From positions 2,920,501 through 2,984,500 of the forward strand of contig NZ_CP040517.1 in the NCBI RefSeq assembly GCF_005849285.1: 64,000 nt of DNA. The letters are read 5' to 3'. Below, piece by piece: positions 63,467-64,000 of this stretch. The notes beneath the pieces were generated by a model. It did no database searches. It was not told the origin of the DNA and saw only the letters and a program-made list of their open reading frames with translations. Origin of the DNA: Luteithermobacter gelatinilyticus. GTDB taxonomy: Bacteria; Pseudomonadota; Alphaproteobacteria; Sphingomonadales; Emcibacteraceae. Made by a program: the position numbers and the translations under genes. Position 1 is the first letter of the stretch. Each line of letters starts with the position of its first letter.

Positions 63467-64000
63467 TCATTCCCCCTCATTTAACATCGGCAGATTCAGA
63501 TGATGTTCACGGGCACACTCACGGGCAATGTCATAGCCCGCATCCGCATGACGCATCACACCGGTGGCCGGATCATTCCACAACACCCGCGCAATGCGTC
63601 GGGCCGCCGCCTCGGTGCCGTCGCACAGCACCACCATGCCCGCATGCTGTGAAAAGCCCATGCCGACACCGCCACCGTGATGCAGGCTGACCCAGGTAGC
63701 TCCGCTCGCCGTATTCAACAGCGCATTGAGCAGCGGCCAGTCGGACACTGCATCCGAACCGTCCTTCATGGCTTCGGTTTCCCGGTTGGGGCTCGCCACC
63801 GAGCCACTGTCCAGATGGTCGCGGCCAATCACCACCGGCGCCTTCAGTTCTCCGGACCTCACCATGTCGTTAAAGGCCAGACCCAGCCGGTGCCGCTCGC
63901 CAAGCCCGACCCAGCAGATCCGCGCCGGCAGCCCCTGGAACTGGATGCGTTCCCGGGCCATGTCCAGCCAGTTATGCAGGTGTTTGTGGTCCGGCAGCAG
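63467..64000 (-). CDS. hutU: urocanate hydratase, C-terminal part
   Basis: About 177 C-terminal residues; the frame stays open to the right edge, so the start is outside the window. Recognisable segments are [60 protein letters not shown] and [19 protein letters not shown]. It hydrates urocanate with a tightly bound NAD. First gene visible of hutU-hutH-hutG. Confidence 0.96.
   Translation of the reverse strand: MLPDHKHLHNWLDMARERIQFQGLPARICWVGLGERHRLGLAFNDMVRSGELKAPVVIGRDHLDSGSVASPNRETEAMKDGSDAVSDWPLLNALLNTASGATWVSLHHGGGVGMGFSQHAGMVVLCDGTEAAARRIARVLWNDPATGVMRHADAGYDIARECAREHHLNLPMLNEGE

Overview
The window looks like a chromosomal segment of a heterotrophic, aerobic alphaproteobacterium of moderate to high GC. 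Pointers are an MgpS/SUV3-type RNA helicase, an NAD-dependent formate dehydrogenase of the FdsGBA type, a type I sulfide:quinone reductase whose three redox cysteines fall at residues 127, 159 and 353, a CIO-type bd oxidase, and hut genes using N-formylglutamate amidohydrolase. A PEP-CTERM protein beside a PrsT-like TPR protein is uncommon in this class. I cannot name the genus. There is no prophage, CRISPR array, rRNA, tRNA or intact transposase.

Layout. 1-4.7 kb: 3' end of hrpB, then class Ia ribonucleotide reductase nrdAB behind a long leader. 5.2-6.3 kb: nnrS. 6.4-10.5 kb: PrsT-like TPR protein and a divergent PEP-CTERM protein with a sigma-54-type promoter. 10.7-21.6 kb: maintenance genes (prolyl oligopeptidase, msrB, FAD oxidase, DUF389, DUF1853, GlsB/YeaQ, aldo/keto reductase, ankyrin protein, SCO1, YcgN, YgjP-like peptidase, MaoC). 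21.7-27.5 kb: PBP1A-type enzyme, PAS_5 protein, a VOC protein behind a promoter with two operators, an SDR and CbiX. 27.6-32.7 kb: CoA transferase, ALDH7-type dehydrogenase, ThDP enzyme and Lrp regulator. 33.1-37.4 kb: MgpS helicase, S4 protein, retropepsin-like protein. 37.5-44.5 kb: glutathione-dependent formaldehyde oxidation in pathway order (frmA, fghA, fdsG, fdsB, fdsA on the minus strand). 44.6-53.7 kb: P-type ATPase plus kinase, malonyl-CoA synthetase, sulfide:quinone reductase, YceI / cytochrome b561 / YceI. 54-61 kb: cobyric acid synthase, GbsR-cioAB with a 39-codon membrane peptide gene, cobalamin riboswitch and btuCD. 61-64 kb: hutU (partial), hutH, hutG.

The most unusual property is a family of short palindromic repeats (arms TAGAGTGAATTG / CAATTCACTCTA) at gene 3' ends. 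In four genes (nnrS, the DUF1853 gene, the PBP1A gene, fghA) the repeat supplies the stop codon, and in three of them also the last residues. One 295-bp copy has the structure of a non-autonomous transposable element with perfect 23-bp terminal inverted repeats. Two further hairpin elements lie in tandem at 32.9-33.06 kb, and a separate decayed GTCAT-type repeat recurs in four intergenic gaps.

Regulatory DNA is unusually readable: palindromic operators at the gbsR, VOC-protein and lrp genes, CRP- and FNR-like boxes before sqr and the kinase/ATPase pair, a sigma-54 promoter, and a B12 riboswitch. I see no clear novel multi-gene defence or biosynthetic system. The candidates for new biology are the stop-donating repeat family, the nrd leader, the PEP-CTERM/sigma-54 pair and a possible small RNA near 23.85 kb.
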